A stretch of DNA of 64,000 nucleotides from Algoriphagus algorifonticola (GTDB lineage Bacteria; Bacteroidota; Bacteroidia; Cytophagales; Cyclobacteriaceae), in assembly GCF_007655305.1 (NCBI RefSeq), contig NZ_VLOG01000041.1:31376-95375 (forward strand). The letters run 5' to 3'. Made by a program: the position numbers and the translations under genes. Positions 1-6,989 of this stretch are shown here, piece by piece. The notes below the pieces were generated by a model. The model was not told the DNA's origin. It made no database searches and saw nothing but the letters and a program-made list of their open reading frames with translations. The stretch's first letter is position 1. Every line of letters begins with the position of its first letter.

Positions 1-147
1 GAAGGCTCTAAATTGCTTTTTGAAAAATCTGCTTCAAAAGATAAGACAATTGAAATAATCGATGGAGCTTATCATGAATTACTCAATGATTTGGATAGAG
101 ATAAGGTTTTAGAGATGATTTTGGCGTGGGTAAAAAAAAGAATCTGA
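1..147 (+). CDS. C-terminal end of an alpha/beta hydrolase (monoglyceride lipase / lysophospholipase-like), partial
   Basis: A frame open from the first base of the window codes for 48 residues and stops at TGA 145-147. The piece contains DGAYHELLND, the typical end of lysophospholipase/monoacylglycerol lipase proteins, where the His (residue 25 of the fragment) is the third member of the Ser-Asp-His triad. The nucleophile and acid are outside the window. The enzyme would hydrolyse acylglycerols or similar esters. Family assignment rests on this short tail only, so the exact substrate cannot be judged. Confidence 0.7.
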   Translation, partial: EGSKLLFEKSASKDKTIEIIDGAYHELLNDLDRDKVLEMILAWVKKRI

Positions 148-189
148 AAATTTTTCCCAGAAATAGCTTTTTCAAAATTAATTTGTAGT

Positions 190-217
190 TTAGTGTCATA
201 GTATATTATGACACTAA
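190..217. promoter_or_regulatory. Perfect 11-base inverted repeat, probable operator of the GntR-type regulator
   Basis: The arms TTAGTGTCATA (190-200) and TATGACACTAA (207-217) are perfect reverse complements around a 6-base spacer. The site ends 10 bases before the ATPase start codon at 228, so a bound repressor would cover the promoter or ribosome entry region. The third gene of the operon is a YtrA-like GntR regulator. From memory, YtrA-type operators have AGTGT/ACACT half-sites, as here. Autoregulation is inference. Confidence 0.6.
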
Positions 218-227
218 TACAATTGAT

Positions 228-1076
228 ATGATTGCTATTCAAAATCTTGCTTTTTCCTATCTGAAAGAGAAGCCACTTTTTAAGGATCTTTTTTGGGAGT
301 GCCAGCCAGGAAATATCGTGGGGATCCTGGGAAAGAATGGGGTGGGGAAGTCCAGCTTTCTTCGAATCCTAGCTGGCTTATTGTTCCCAAAAAAGGGGGA
401 ACTGTCTGTTTTGGGGTTTTCGCCCCAATTGAGGGAGGCTAACTTTCTTCAGGAAGTCTTCTTTGTCCCCGATGAAAATTTTCTTCCGGGACATTTATCC
501 GCTCACAGCTACCGAAAGGTTTTGCAGCCTTTTTACCCGCGATTCGATACTTCGACTTTCGAAAGACTGCTTCAACGGTTTGAAGTTAATTCTCAAGAAA
601 AAATAAAAGACCTATCCTTTGGTCAACAGAAAAAGGTTGGTTTAGCGATAGCCTTGAGTTCGGGTTGCTCGCTGATATTATTGGATGAGCCTACCAATGG
701 GCTAGACATTTCGAGCAAGTCTATATTTCGGAAAGAATTAATCTCACTGCTCGGTGAAGATCAGACTGTTTTGATTGCCACCCATTTGATTCGGGATTTG
801 GAGAACACACTCGATCGTGTTATGATTTTGGATCAAGGGCATATCAAACTGCATGCAGACCTTAGCGAATTGGCTGATTCGCTTCATTTTGGAGTCAGTC
901 AATCGGATGTACCAGATGCAATTTTTTCTCATCCTACGGCACTTGGGGTCCAATTCATTCAGGAGCGAACTACTCAAGCCCAAACGGTAGTAAACCTCGA
1001 ATTACTCTTCGAAGGGGTCACCTCAGGTGTTCCAATAGCTTCTTTTCTTTCAAAAACTAATTCCCTTACAACATGA
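228..1076 (+). CDS. ABC transporter ATP-binding protein (YtrB/CcmA-like)
   Basis: The 282-residue nucleotide-binding subunit would power the membrane protein encoded directly downstream. It has Walker A GKNGVGKSS (about 35-43), signature LSFGQQKK (129-136) and Walker B LILLDEPTNGLD (149-160). About 80 extra C-terminal residues follow the ATPase core. The stop overlaps the start of the permease gene by 4 bases (ATGA), which indicates translational coupling. With the GntR gene at 1917 the layout matches YtrABC-type operons, which in Firmicutes respond to cell-wall stress. Here the substrate is unknown. The ATG at 228 is chosen because it directly precedes the typical N-terminal strand IAIQNLAFSY. 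Confidence 0.9.
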   Translation: MIAIQNLAFSYLKEKPLFKDLFWECQPGNIVGILGKNGVGKSSFLRILAGLLFPKKGELSVLGFSPQLREANFLQEVFFVPDENFLPGHLSAHSYRKVLQPFYPRFDTSTFERLLQRFEVNSQEKIKDLSFGQQKKVGLAIALSSGCSLILLDEPTNGLDISSKSIFRKELISLLGEDQTVLIATHLIRDLENTLDRVMILDQGHIKLHADLSELADSLHFGVSQSDVPDAIFSHPTALGVQFIQERTTQAQTVVNLELLFEGVTSGVPIASFLSKTNSLTT

Positions 1077-1915
1077 AAACGGCTAACACAATCAGCTTGA
1101 CCAGAATGGGCTGGCTTCTCCAATATTATTGGGCATTCTCTAAAAAGACTTATTTGACTGCCTTCTTGGGGTTAATTGGAATGATTATTCTTGCTTTCCA
1201 AGTGGTTTTATTTTCCAATCAAGGCTATCTCACTTTTGAAACAGGATATGTAAAAGAAATTTTTTTCATTGGGTATTTTGTCATTTGCTTGCTTTGGTTG
1301 GGGCAAAGCTTCTTAGCTCTTCGAAACCCTCAAAATGCAAAAAGCTATTTGATGCTGCCAGCAAGCATCGCAGAGAAATATATAGTCGAACTTTCAATTA
1401 AAATGGCCGGCTTGTTATTCATTTATCCCCTTATCTTTTGGATTGCTTCCAATTTGGGATTGGGCTTATTCCAATTGTTTGGTCCAATTGTATTCAAAAA
1501 TGTCACTATAGATTATGTAGGGGTTTTGGAGTGGAAGGGTATTTGGTTAATTGAAAATTTTGGACAACAATTACTCTTTATCAAATTAATTTTATTGGGT
1601 CTTTTTGCTTTGATTCCATCTTTGAGTTGGGCGGGAAGTTTGATTTTTGGAAAGTATAATTTTATCTGGATGCCATTCAGTTTGATAGTCGCCTACTTGG
1701 CAATTAGCGCGACTTCTATCGCATTATCATGGATAATGGATCCAGGGACTTTAACTCTAAATGGACAAGTGAAATATGAAATCCTCAAGGTTGATCAGCC
1801 TGAATTGCTTCCTGATACGCCTTTGATAATAATCATGTCAGCCTTCTGGATTTGGCTAGCGGTGGTTTTATCCTATGTCGTAGCCTATTTTAAGCTGAAA
1901 GAAAAGCAGGTATAA
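1073..1915 (+). CDS. ABC transporter permease-like integral membrane protein
   Basis: A 280-residue protein with about six hydrophobic segments (roughly 30-50, 60-80, 110-135, 165-190, 200-220, 250-272), lying between the ATPase gene and the GntR gene. It starts inside the stop of the ATPase gene, and the GntR start follows its stop by one base. It has no enzymatic motif. Position and topology make it the membrane partner of the ATPase at 228-1076, similar in role to YtrC/YtrD or ABC-2 permeases. Direction of transport and substrate cannot be read from the sequence. Confidence 0.75.
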   Translation: MKTANTISLTRMGWLLQYYWAFSKKTYLTAFLGLIGMIILAFQVVLFSNQGYLTFETGYVKEIFFIGYFVICLLWLGQSFLALRNPQNAKSYLMLPASIAEKYIVELSIKMAGLLFIYPLIFWIASNLGLGLFQLFGPIVFKNVTIDYVGVLEWKGIWLIENFGQQLLFIKLILLGLFALIPSLSWAGSLIFGKYNFIWMPFSLIVAYLAISATSIALSWIMDPGTLTLNGQVKYEILKVDQPELLPDTPLIIIMSAFWIWLAVVLSYVVAYFKLKEKQV

Positions 1916-1916
1916 G

Positions 1917-2297
1917 ATGGATTTTAGCGAACACAAAAACATCTTTCTACAAATCCGGGATTGGTTAATCGATCAAATCCTCACCGGGAAGCTACAGCCT
2001 GGAGAAAAAATTCCGTCAGTCCGCGAGCTGGCAGCGGATATAGAAGTGAATCGAAACACGGTGATGCGCAGCTATAGTTTGATGGAGGAAGAGGGGATAA
2101 TTGAGAATAAGCGGGGGATCGGTTTTTTCATCGCTTCCGATGCAACAACTCAACTCCAGCGAATCCAAAAGAGGGAGTTTTTTGAGCAGGAACTTCCTGG
2201 TATCATTCACAAAGTCGAGGTTCTAAAATTGAATTCTCAAGATTTAGCCGAATTACTTCAAGTCATAAAATCCAATGATCATGAAAACAAGCAATAA
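1917..2297 (+). CDS. GntR family transcriptional regulator, YtrA-like
   Basis: A 126-residue protein with an N-terminal winged helix-turn-helix of the GntR class: IRDWLIDQILTGKLQPGEKI, then SVRELA and VNRNTVMRSYSLMEEEGII (about residues 12-75). The C-terminal part is short (about 45 residues) with no effector-binding domain, as in the YtrA subfamily. Such proteins repress their own ABC operon and bind palindromes, and a perfect palindrome lies at 190-217 in front of the operon. The gene follows the permease by one base and overlaps the next gene by about 17 bases. Confidence 0.88.
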   Translation: MDFSEHKNIFLQIRDWLIDQILTGKLQPGEKIPSVRELAADIEVNRNTVMRSYSLMEEEGIIENKRGIGFFIASDATTQLQRIQKREFFEQELPGIIHKVEVLKLNSQDLAELLQVIKSNDHENKQ

Positions 2298-2907
2298 AAT
2301 TATAGTCGGATTTCTCAGCTTTGTCTGGGTTTCTTTGGTTTTGACCTTATTTATTTCTTTCAAAGCCTCAGATCAGCTCCCATTTAAAGTGGCAAAGGAA
2401 ATCAAAACTGAAAAAATAGCCTTGGATGAATTTTCGGTTTTGGTAGTTCAAAATGCCAGTTTTCTAAAAATTGTCCAGGCTGACTCTTCTGCTTTGGAAT
2501 ATGTATCGATTTATGGAGGAAATGTTAATCCGAACCAAACCAAGCCAATTCAGAATTTTCGTGTTTCCAATGACACCTTGTTTATAGACCAGCTTCAGCA
2601 GGCACCCAATGGTGGATTTGTTTTGAAAGTAAATCGATTGAATCAGCTGATTATTTTAGATAAAAGCAATGTTGAATTCGAAAAAGTGAAACAAGATGCC
2701 CTTTATTTTTCTGCCCAAGGATATGACTTTTTACTTGGTGGAATGAATGAATTCATGCTCGAATTCCGGAATGAGCAACTATTTCTAAATGGAGAAATAA
2801 CTCAGATATCAGGGAAGATAGGTCCTGGAAAATGGATGAAGGTTCCTTCGAAAGTTGAAAAGCTTGATATCCAAAAGGATCCCAATGCCACCATTTTTGT
2901 GGAGTGA
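2281..2907 (+). CDS. Membrane-anchored protein of unknown function at the end of the ABC/GntR operon
   Basis: About 208 residues with one N-terminal hydrophobic helix (roughly 5-27). A beta-rich extracytoplasmic part follows, with repeated short strands such as FRVSNDTLFID and LNQLIILDKSNVEFEKV. The pattern recalls the GIN/DUF2807 beta-solenoid proteins common in Bacteroidota, often found next to GntR/ABC operons, but no signature is strong enough to be sure. It overlaps the GntR gene. An ATG at 2275 (two codons earlier) is an equally possible start. Probable role is envelope sensing or structure, by context only. Confidence 0.7.
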   Translation: MKTSNKIIVGFLSFVWVSLVLTLFISFKASDQLPFKVAKEIKTEKIALDEFSVLVVQNASFLKIVQADSSALEYVSIYGGNVNPNQTKPIQNFRVSNDTLFIDQLQQAPNGGFVLKVNRLNQLIILDKSNVEFEKVKQDALYFSAQGYDFLLGGMNEFMLEFRNEQLFLNGEITQISGKIGPGKWMKVPSKVEKLDIQKDPNATIFVE

Positions 2908-2982
2908 ATAGAATAACAAAATCTTAAATACTCGAACTTGAATTGGATCAAACCAAATGGCCTCTGCTTAAGTTACTTAAGT

Positions 2983-3396
2983 ATGTATTGGATCCTTTTA
3001 AGTATAGTTTGTATGAGTTTTTTGCAACAGCCCAAGTCCTTGGATGATTTCCGTTGGGAAAAGCGGATTGTCGTGGTTTTTGATTCTTCCGGCTTTGATC
3101 AAACCTGGATAAAAAATCATCAAAAGGAATTGGAAGAGCGAAAATTACTCTTGGTGCATGTTTCGGAAGGAAAGATCCTTTGGAAAAATCTGGAAGAGGA
3201 ATTGGCCGAAAAAAGCTTTGTGAAACTATCGCAAAACCTGAAATCTGAAGAAAACTGGTTGCTGATCGGACTTGATGGCGGAATCAAAAATCAGGGTGCT
3301 GGGGCAGTTCCAATGGAATCCCTGATGCGTCAAATAGACTCCATGCCTATGCGGCAGTCCGAGATTCGAAGGAAAAATGGAAAAGAGGAGATGTAA
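2983..3396 (+). CDS. DUF4174 domain-containing protein
   Basis: About 137 residues. A hydrophobic N-terminus (YWILLSIVCMSFL) acts as signal or anchor. It is followed by a domain with LDDFRWEKRIVVVF near the start and LLIGLDGGIKNQ, then IDSMPMRQSEIRRK near the end. This start and finish are what I know from DUF4174 proteins, which have a thioredoxin-like fold without the redox cysteines; their biochemical role is unknown. The frame is also open from a TTG at 2938, but the ATG at 2983 sits just before the signal-like segment and is preferred. Confidence 0.75.
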   Translation: MYWILLSIVCMSFLQQPKSLDDFRWEKRIVVVFDSSGFDQTWIKNHQKELEERKLLLVHVSEGKILWKNLEEELAEKSFVKLSQNLKSEENWLLIGLDGGIKNQGAGAVPMESLMRQIDSMPMRQSEIRRKNGKEEM

Positions 3397-3424
3397 TGCC
3401 TACGATTGTGTTAAGTAAAAAAAT

Positions 3425-3706
3425 ATGGAAATTCTTCTAAAAAAAGCTTTAGCCAGAGCCTCTGTTTTGACTGTATTGGCTTACATTATTTCTGGTGTTC
3501 TTTTCTGGATATTTAAAAAATTTGATTTTTCTGGAATAGTGCTCGGAGTTTTGGTTTGCTTTAATCTAGTATTTATGACATTCCAGTTTAGGCGAGCCAT
3601 AAATCCATCTTCTTTTTTTGACTTGGATGCTTCTTTCAAATCAAAAATCATCAGCCAATACATACTTAATATCTTGATCTTCATCATTTTTATTTTAAGA
3701 TCTTAG
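3425..3706 (+). CDS. Small two-helix membrane protein, unknown function
   Basis: 93 residues with hydrophobic stretches at about 12-29 and 34-53 and a third near the C-terminus (78-91). It starts 28 bases after the DUF4174 gene on the same strand and is followed by a strong intrinsic terminator (3724-3756), so the two genes probably form one transcript. I do not recognise the family. Confidence 0.6.
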   Translation: MEILLKKALARASVLTVLAYIISGVLFWIFKKFDFSGIVLGVLVCFNLVFMTFQFRRAINPSSFFDLDASFKSKIISQYILNILIFIIFILRS

Positions 3707-3723
3707 ATAGGTATATCAGCTAG

Positions 3724-3756
3724 AAGTTGCCTCAATTTTTTGAGGCAACTTTTTTG
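3724..3756 (+). terminator. Intrinsic terminator after the DUF4174/membrane-protein pair
   Basis: Perfect 12-base stem AAGTTGCCTCAA (3724-3735) / TTGAGGCAACTT (3740-3751) with a TTTT loop and a T run to 3755. It lies 18 bases after the stop at 3706. Confidence 0.9.
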
Positions 3757-3762
3757 GATTTT

Positions 3763-3822
3763 CAAATTTCCATCCCATTAAAAGGATTAAACCGCCGTCT
3801 TCCTACACCCATGGCGACGGCC
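3763..3822 (-). pseudogene. Relic of a dinB 3' end (DNA polymerase IV C-terminus)
   Basis: Read on the minus strand, this stretch codes for AVAMGVGRRRFNPFNGME followed by I and a stop. The last 18 residues before the final one are identical to the end of the intact polymerase at 5033-6223 (…NGMEV). The DNA copies differ at several wobble positions, so this is not a recent duplication. Upstream on the minus strand the reading frame loses all similarity to the polymerase. It marks either an older, diverged polymerase gene that was replaced, or one border of an insertion. See the matching finding. Confidence 0.8.
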
Positions 3823-4162
3823 AGCCCAGACAGAATTAGTAGTTCAGAAAATTAATTGGTTTAATACTCTGTCTTCGCCTTTCAAAAGCAGTGATTTAAA
3901 GAATAATTACTAGTCATTGAATAATAAAATTCAACTGTTCGTTTACATAATTTTTCCACTCATTAAGGATTTAAAAGTTTTTTCAGCTAAGCTCTTGACT
4001 TTCACACACACACACACCATATTTTAGTTTGAAAAAAGGCTATTATAGGGCTGGCAACCCAATCAAGTCGGGGATGTGAAAGCGAAAAACGACTTAAAAA
4101 ATCCGAGAGTAGCCCCGGATACCGAAAAGGGAAAGAGTAGGTTTGACTTAAATTTTACTAAA
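3823..4162. other. AT-rich gene-free stretch with a short CA repeat
   Basis: About 340 bases between the dinB relic and the lipoprotein start. It contains a (CA)7 tract at 4003-4016. A frame open from GTG 4076 into the lipoprotein gene exists, but its first 29 residues are charged and unlike a leader, so I treat it as untranslated. No RNA gene or clear promoter was recognised. The promoter of the lipoprotein gene must lie here. Confidence 0.5.
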
Positions 4163-4834
4163 ATGAATTCATTAAGAAAAATTTCGGCTATTGTGATTGT
4201 TTATTTTGGTTTAGTTATGGGTTTTTCAATATTAAATTCTTGTTCGATATCTGACTCTATTGAACCTGTAGGCTTAATAGAAAAGCAAGAAAGACAAGAA
4301 TTATTTGAGTTGTTTAAGAATAAAATGAGAAAAGTATCGAATGAGTTGAATTCAAAGTCCTCTTCCAAGGGAGCAAGATTGACCCAAGTTGATGAAGCTA
4401 TTTTGTTTGAAGATGAAATTAGACCTACGGCATTGGATATTTTTTATAGTTATGGTTTTACTACAAGTGAAATTCTTGAGGAGTTTGGAAGCTTAAAATC
4501 TCCCGATATCTCCTTAGCAGCTCAAGCGGTTGTACTATTAGAAGAAGAACTTGATAATAATAGGTTAATTTATTTCATGGATGAAACAGATGTTTATACT
4601 GCTGGTATTTTCGGGATCTCAAGTTCCTATGCACAAACAGATACTATTGGTGGATGTTTAGCTGATGCTGTTGGAATTTCTGCAGTATTCGCACTTATTG
4701 ACGGTGGTGCGCAAAAGAAGATGAAGAAGAAGGCTATAAAAAAGGCGATTCGGAAAGTTGTTAGTAGAAGTTTGGGTGTAGTTGGAGGTGCTTTAGCAGT
4801 ATATGATTTTTCTAAGTGTATGGGCTGGATTTGA
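4163..4834 (+). CDS. Predicted lipoprotein with a cationic, Gly/Ala-rich two-cysteine C-terminal region
   Basis: 223 residues from the ATG at 4163. A signal peptide (basic MNSLRK, hydrophobic core, lipobox LNSC near residue 27) predicts a lipid-anchored envelope protein. The middle is acidic and helical. The last about 60 residues change character: GGC at 163-165, a hydrophobic run, the basic cluster KKMKKKAIKKAIRK (185-198), then a Gly/Ala segment ending SKCMGWI (Cys 219). The two Cys could form a disulfide. The shape resembles a precursor whose tail is a cationic amphipathic peptide; similar hypothetical proteins occur in Bacteroidota. It is followed after 6 bases by a 52-codon membrane-protein gene. 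Function is unknown; an antibacterial peptide precursor is only inference. Confidence 0.75.
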   Translation: MNSLRKISAIVIVYFGLVMGFSILNSCSISDSIEPVGLIEKQERQELFELFKNKMRKVSNELNSKSSSKGARLTQVDEAILFEDEIRPTALDIFYSYGFTTSEILEEFGSLKSPDISLAAQAVVLLEEELDNNRLIYFMDETDVYTAGIFGISSSYAQTDTIGGCLADAVGISAVFALIDGGAQKKMKKKAIKKAIRKVVSRSLGVVGGALAVYDFSKCMGWI

Positions 4835-4840
4835 TAAATT

Positions 4841-4999
4841 ATGAACTGGGAGAGTATAAAATTATTCTTATTTATAGTAGGTTTTCTGCTTGCTATATTT
4901 GATTTCTACGAAAAGAGAAAGGAAAAAAACAAATTTTCTTTTCGATCATTGGTGCTGATTGTATTATTTCTTGCTCTAATTTTGGAAAGATTTCTCTGA
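4841..4999 (+). CDS. Tiny two-helix membrane protein (52 aa), partner of the upstream lipoprotein
   Basis: ATG 4841 to TGA 4997-4999 gives 52 residues. There are two hydrophobic helices, about 7-20 (LFLFIVGFLLAIF) and 37-52 (LVLIVLFLALILERF), joined by a very basic loop EKRKEKNKFSFR. It begins 6 bases after the stop of the lipoprotein gene, so co-translation is likely. Small two-helix basic-loop proteins next to a cationic-peptide gene are often immunity or accessory proteins. That role is inferred from context only. Confidence 0.65.
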   Translation: MNWESIKLFLFIVGFLLAIFDFYEKRKEKNKFSFRSLVLIVLFLALILERFL

Positions 5000-5032
5000 T
5001 GTTAGGTTCTGAGAGGCATAATTACATGCCTC

Positions 5033-6223
5033 TCACACCTCCATCCCATTAAAAGGATTAAACCGTCTCCTTCCCACACCCATGGCCACGGCTCGGCAGA
5101 CGGTTTTGTCGCCATACTTGACATTGAGTCGGTCGAGGGCCTGGTAGAGGTTGATCTGCTCTTGGCTGTCTTCGAAAAGCTTGATCTGATAGTTGCCATA
5201 GACAAGGCTGCTGAAGCGTACGCCGATCAGACGGATGAGGAGGCGACGGCTATACAGTTTTTTGAATAGCTCCTTCACCACAGGCAGGATGCTATGATCT
5301 GCCGAAGTGTAGGGAATCCGCTGCTGCATGGTATGCGTCTCAAAGTCAGAATAGCGGATCTTCACACTCACACAGGCAGTGAGTTGCCCTTTTTGGCGAA
5401 GTTTGGTAGCGAGTTGCTCCGTCATAGCCACCAGTGTGGCTTCCAGCATCTTGACATCGATGGTATCTTCTTCAAAGGTATTTTCAGAAGAAACGGACTT
5501 GGCTTCGGAGTAGGGGATGACCGGGTTTCGATCGATACCATTCGCTTTTTCCCAGATCATCTTGCCATTTTTTCCAAACGTTGCTTCCAGCAATTGGGAA
5601 GGCATTTGCTGGAGCGTATGGACCTTTTTGACGCCCATATTGTAGAGGGTTTGGGAGGTTTTCTCCCCAATCATGGGGATTTTCCGCACGGATAGGGGAG
5701 CAAGGAAGGGTTTTTCCTCTCCATTGGGCACCTGCTTTTCATTGTTGGGCTTGGCTTCGCCAGTGGCCACCTTGGAAACCGTCTTGTTTTCCGATAGTCC
5801 CATAGAAATATTCAGCCCGCTCTCTTTGATGATACGCTGCCGGAGTTCGTGAGCGAGCTTGAAGCAACCGAAAAACCGATCCATCCCCGTCAGGTCGATG
5901 TAAAACTCATCGATGGAGGACTTTTCAAAAAGTGGAACAGACTCTTGGATAATTTCGGTGACCTCATGGGATTTTTGGCTGTATTTTTCAAAATCTCCCT
6001 TGACGATGATGGCCTCGGGACAGAGTTGTCTTGCTGTCCGCATAGGCATAGCCGAGTGTACGCCAAATCTCCTGGCCTCGTAGCTGCAGGAAGCCACCAC
6101 TCCCCGGTCACTGGATCCTCCGATTAATATAGGCTTGTCCTTGAGCCTACTGTCAAAAAGCCGCTCCACCGACACGAAAAACGTATCCAAATCCATATGC
6201 GCAATACTCCGCTTCCCTTCCAT
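5033..6223 (-). CDS. dinB: Y-family DNA polymerase (DNA polymerase IV-like), GC-rich copy
   Basis: 396 residues; error-prone translesion polymerase. The palm carboxylates are in HMDLDTFFVSVE (Asp11) and SSIDEFYIDLTG (Asp105, Glu106; most DinB have SxDEA). A thumb with helix-hairpin-helix motifs (VRKIPMIGEKTSQTLYNMGV) and a little-finger domain follow, ending in RRRFNPFNGMEV. Two 60-base rows counted at the 3' end are 53-55% G+C, well above the neighbouring genes, which suggests acquisition by transfer. A second, typical dinB lies at 25769-26869. An XRE-S24 regulator at 6990 points the other way, a pairing reminiscent of UmuD/UmuC-like SOS loci. A relic of a related gene end lies at 3763-3822. 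Confidence 0.9.
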   Translation of the reverse strand: MEGKRSIAHMDLDTFFVSVERLFDSRLKDKPILIGGSSDRGVVASCSYEARRFGVHSAMPMRTARQLCPEAIIVKGDFEKYSQKSHEVTEIIQESVPLFEKSSIDEFYIDLTGMDRFFGCFKLAHELRQRIIKESGLNISMGLSENKTVSKVATGEAKPNNEKQVPNGEEKPFLAPLSVRKIPMIGEKTSQTLYNMGVKKVHTLQQMPSQLLEATFGKNGKMIWEKANGIDRNPVIPYSEAKSVSSENTFEEDTIDVKMLEATLVAMTEQLATKLRQKGQLTACVSVKIRYSDFETHTMQQRIPYTSADHSILPVVKELFKKLYSRRLLIRLIGVRFSSLVYGNYQIKLFEDSQEQINLYQALDRLNVKYGDKTVCRAVAMGVGRRRFNPFNGMEV

Positions 6224-6358
6224 TGCTTTTTGTTAATTTTATTGACATTTTAATGTTTATAATTTAATCATTTTTATTAAATTTGAGAATGATTGATGGG
6301 GGAAGTGGCGGGAATTGTCAATCAATGAAAGATATGGTTTCGATAAGATATGCTTCAA

Positions 6359-6460
6359 GAAATACGGTGGAAATATACCTCCCTTCGGTCGGTGAAATAA
6401 AGTCGAAATATGCTCCACGAAATACTGTAGAAATACGTCTCGATTCGCCCGACGAAATAC
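6359..6460 (+). repeat. Two tandem copies of a GAAATAC…GAAATA repeat
   Basis: Copies at 6359-6399 and 6419-6460 share GAAATACnGTrGAAATA at the left end and GAAATA at the right end, with a G+C-rich, hairpin-prone middle (CCTCCCTTCGGTCGG in the first copy). A third copy in opposite orientation lies at 6938-6988, so the repeats bracket the gene at 6488-6889. This looks like a REP-type or mobile-element border family. Confidence 0.7.
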
Positions 6461-6487
6461 AATTGATTTTCACTAGATGTTAAAGCT

Positions 6488-6889
6488 ATGGAAGCTAAAA
6501 AGAAATTTATTCCGCTTAGAGACTTGGAAGTCTACAGATTGGCTAGAAAGCTATCATCCATGGCATGGAGAGTTTATGAGAGGTTGACATTCCAACAGCG
6601 GAAGGTTTGGGGTGATCAAATGCTGGAAGCTGTAGATTCTGTGGGAGCAAATATTGCGGAAGGGTATGGACGATTTCACTTTTCAGATAAAAATCGATTC
6701 TTCATCATTTCAAGAGCATCTTTATCTGAAGGCATAGAGCATTGGATTGATCTGGGCTTTGAAAGAAATATTATAACAGATCAGTAATTTCAAGACTTTG
6801 AAAAGCTCAGGTTTGATGTCCAAGTCAAATTAAATAACATGATCAAAGCCACAAATTCTGCCAAAAATCAATCTAAAAGTGATAATTAA
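6488..6889 (+). pseudogene. Four-helix-bundle protein (23S rRNA-intervening-sequence protein family), interrupted by an in-frame stop
   Basis: The frame starts at ATG 6488 and shows the family pattern: FIPLRDLEVYRLARKLSSMAW, VDSVGANIAEGYGR, RFFIISRASLSEGIEHWIDL. A TAA at 6785-6787 ends the protein at 99 residues. The same frame then continues without any further stop for 33 codons (QDFEKLRFDVQVKLNNMIKA) to TAA 6887-6889. The joined length of 133 codons fits the usual family length of roughly 115-130, so the last helix has been cut off by a nonsense change. Family members are found in rRNA intervening sequences and as free copies; a relative (bAvd) serves diversity-generating retroelements. 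No retroelement is seen here. Confidence 0.8.
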
Positions 6890-6937
6890 CCCAGTGTTTC
6901 TTGGCCATGACTAGCAGAAGAACGGACGACGCACCAA

Positions 6938-6988
6938 TATTTCGCCCCGCTTGCGGGGCTTATTTCCATCGTATTTCCACTGTATTTC
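6938..6988 (-). repeat. Inverted copy of the GAAATAC repeat with a GCCCCGC hairpin
   Basis: On the minus strand it reads GAAATACAGTGGAAATACG, then GCCCCGCAAGCGGGGC (6944-6959) and GAAATA, matching the tandem copies at 6359-6460 in reverse orientation. It ends one base before the start codon of the XRE-S24 regulator at 6990, so the leader of that gene is repeat DNA. Confidence 0.75.
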
Positions 6989-6989
6989 T

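Noticed and set aside
4003..4016. (CA)7 tract as a phase-variation switch for the lipoprotein gene
   Set aside because: It lies about 145 bases before the chosen start and outside any coding frame that needs it. Seven units are few, and no promoter boxes are seen on either side.
4076..4162. GTG start extending the lipoprotein by 29 residues
   Set aside because: The extension is highly charged and would bury the signal peptide. The ATG at 4163 gives a correct SPII leader.
6245..6256. ACATT-TT-AATGT as a LexA-type operator of the GC-rich polymerase
   Set aside because: Very short and AT-only in an AT-rich region. No matching site lies before the S24 gene.
6359..6460. CRISPR-like array
   Set aside because: Only two imperfect units without uniform spacers, and no cas gene in the window.
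6283..6483. Open frame of 66 codons upstream of the four-helix-bundle gene
   Set aside because: It consists largely of the two tandem GAAATAC repeats, and its repeated peptide reflects the DNA repeat. No leader or family pattern.
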